The notes beneath the pieces were generated by a model. It ran no database searches. It had not been told where the DNA came from and was given only the letters and a program-made list of their open reading frames with translations. Source: Nitrososphaeraceae archaeon (GTDB lineage: Archaea; Thermoproteota; Nitrososphaeria; Nitrososphaerales; Nitrososphaeraceae). From it: a DNA stretch of 40,959 nt. Both the position numbers and the translations under genes were made by a program. How positions within the stretch are numbered: position 1 is the stretch's first letter; every line of letters starts with the position of its first letter. Below, piece after piece: positions 40,470-40,959 of this stretch. Where the stretch lies: NCBI GenBank assembly GCA_025922715.1, contig JAICHH010000003.1, positions 1-40,959 of the forward strand, written 5' to 3'.

Positions 40470-40959
40470 ATGGATTATAATTTTAGAAATTTAATATATG
40501 CATTTAATCAGCTGAAAAAATTTAGGTCCTATTCATTATCAAGACATCATGAGCGATTTCTTTTTCCTTATATATGTGGAACATATTTTTCTTATCGCAA
40601 AGTAGATGTCTTGAGAATAAAAGCAATAGCAGATGCAGTCAGTAATAACGTAACTGAGTCTATAAAATATTTAGAAGTAGGTTGTGGGAATGGAGATTTT
40701 CTCGAAAAGGTGAGAGAATATATTCCAAATGCAAAAGGAATAGAAAGTAACATAGACATATTTTATTCAATTGGTAGAACAAAACCAGAATACATAGAAA
40801 TAACGGATGTGAAATATGGTATAGATGAGTTTCATGATATTATATTTGTAGGGTGGATGGACCCTGGCCAAGATTTTAGAAAAAATATAGCCGACAAAAC
40901 AGATATTATAATAACTACTCTGGATCCTGGTTTAAGTTTAGCTGCAGAATATGAAGGAC
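40470..40959 (+). CDS. SAM-dependent methyltransferase-like protein, partial
   Basis: The ORF opens at 40470 and runs off the window end, giving about 163 residues. After an N-terminal helical region with 'SRHHERFLFPYICGTYFSYR', residues 71-88 read 'IKYLEVGCGNGDFLEKVR', a class I methyltransferase glycine motif for SAM binding. An acidic residue after the next strand ('AKGIESNIDI') is in the right place to hold the SAM ribose. The later 'DIIFVGWMDPGQDF' segment is less typical. The catalytic C-terminal portion is outside the window, so the substrate cannot be inferred. The start is the first ATG after the DUF2024 gene. Confidence 0.65.
   Translation, partial: MDYNFRNLIYAFNQLKKFRSYSLSRHHERFLFPYICGTYFSYRKVDVLRIKAIADAVSNNVTESIKYLEVGCGNGDFLEKVREYIPNAKGIESNIDIFYSIGRTKPEYIEITDVKYGIDEFHDIIFVGWMDPGQDFRKNIADKTDIIITTLDPGLSLAAEYEG

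Overview
The window reads as chromosome of an ammonia-oxidising-type archaeon of the Nitrososphaerota (Thaumarchaeota), most like the Nitrososphaera/Nitrosocosmicus group. That placement is inference. The sequence is strongly AT-rich, and the gene content is plainly archaeal: TFIIB, aIF1, RNA polymerase subunit P, Sec61-beta, exosome Csl4, the termination nuclease aCPSF1, glycerol-1-phosphate dehydrogenase for ether lipids, the pantoate kinase/phosphopantothenate synthetase route to CoA, an RNase P RNA, and CdvC/Vps4 of the archaeal ESCRT division machinery. No rRNA, tRNA or CRISPR array was seen.

Layout. 0.5-6.8 kb: a p27-type zinc-ribbon protein, a YkgJ-type cysteine-cluster protein and aCPSF1 on the minus strand, then a TRAM protein and egsA on the plus strand (egsA has a tandem 38-bp duplication at its promoter), then an FKBP isomerase. 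6.8-13.2 kb: a class V aminotransferase, an M24 peptidase, and a tight four-gene minus-strand operon (pantoate kinase, phosphopantothenate synthetase, panB, coaBC) that covers CoA synthesis from ketoisovalerate to phosphopantetheine. 13.4-18.2 kb: a CinA/MoaB-fold protein, a secreted solute-binding protein, TFB and aIF1. 18.2-20.3 kb: Sec61-beta followed 17 bp later by a DUF2070 membrane protein. 20.3-23.6 kb: a looser region of small zinc-finger proteins, a protein resembling eukaryotic peptide:N-glycanase, a truncated integrase-like ORF and the RNase P RNA gene. 23.6-28.7 kb: tsr3, an XPB-like helicase, cdvC, pyrophosphatase, an OB-fold SSB, a 57-aa zinc ribbon and rpoP. 28.8-35.2 kb: a DsbA-like thioredoxin protein, a metal ABC transporter whose ATPase is broken by one extra base in an A10 run, a membrane glycosyltransferase, an ATP-grasp ligase, a PHP phosphoesterase and a NikR-like regulator. 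35.2-38.6 kb: two secreted surface proteins, one a serine-rich repeat protein and one with LamG and discoidin domains. 38.7-41 kb: csl4, a tiny membrane protein, UPF0147, DUF2024 and the start of a methyltransferase-like gene that runs off the end.

Most of the window is housekeeping for gene expression, RNA processing, lipid and cofactor synthesis. The points most worth a second look are the peptide:N-glycanase-like protein, which keeps both the zinc knuckles and the catalytic triad; the homopolymer frameshift in the metal transporter ATPase; the NikR-like regulator with an altered metal site; the Sec61-beta/DUF2070 pair; and the recurring in-frame triplet microsatellites at protein ends and linkers. 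Several small genes (Sec61-beta, RpoP, a zinc ribbon, a C2H2 mini-protein, a 46-aa membrane protein) and rnpB were found by reading the sequence directly. I did not find one large undescribed multi-gene system that I could defend.
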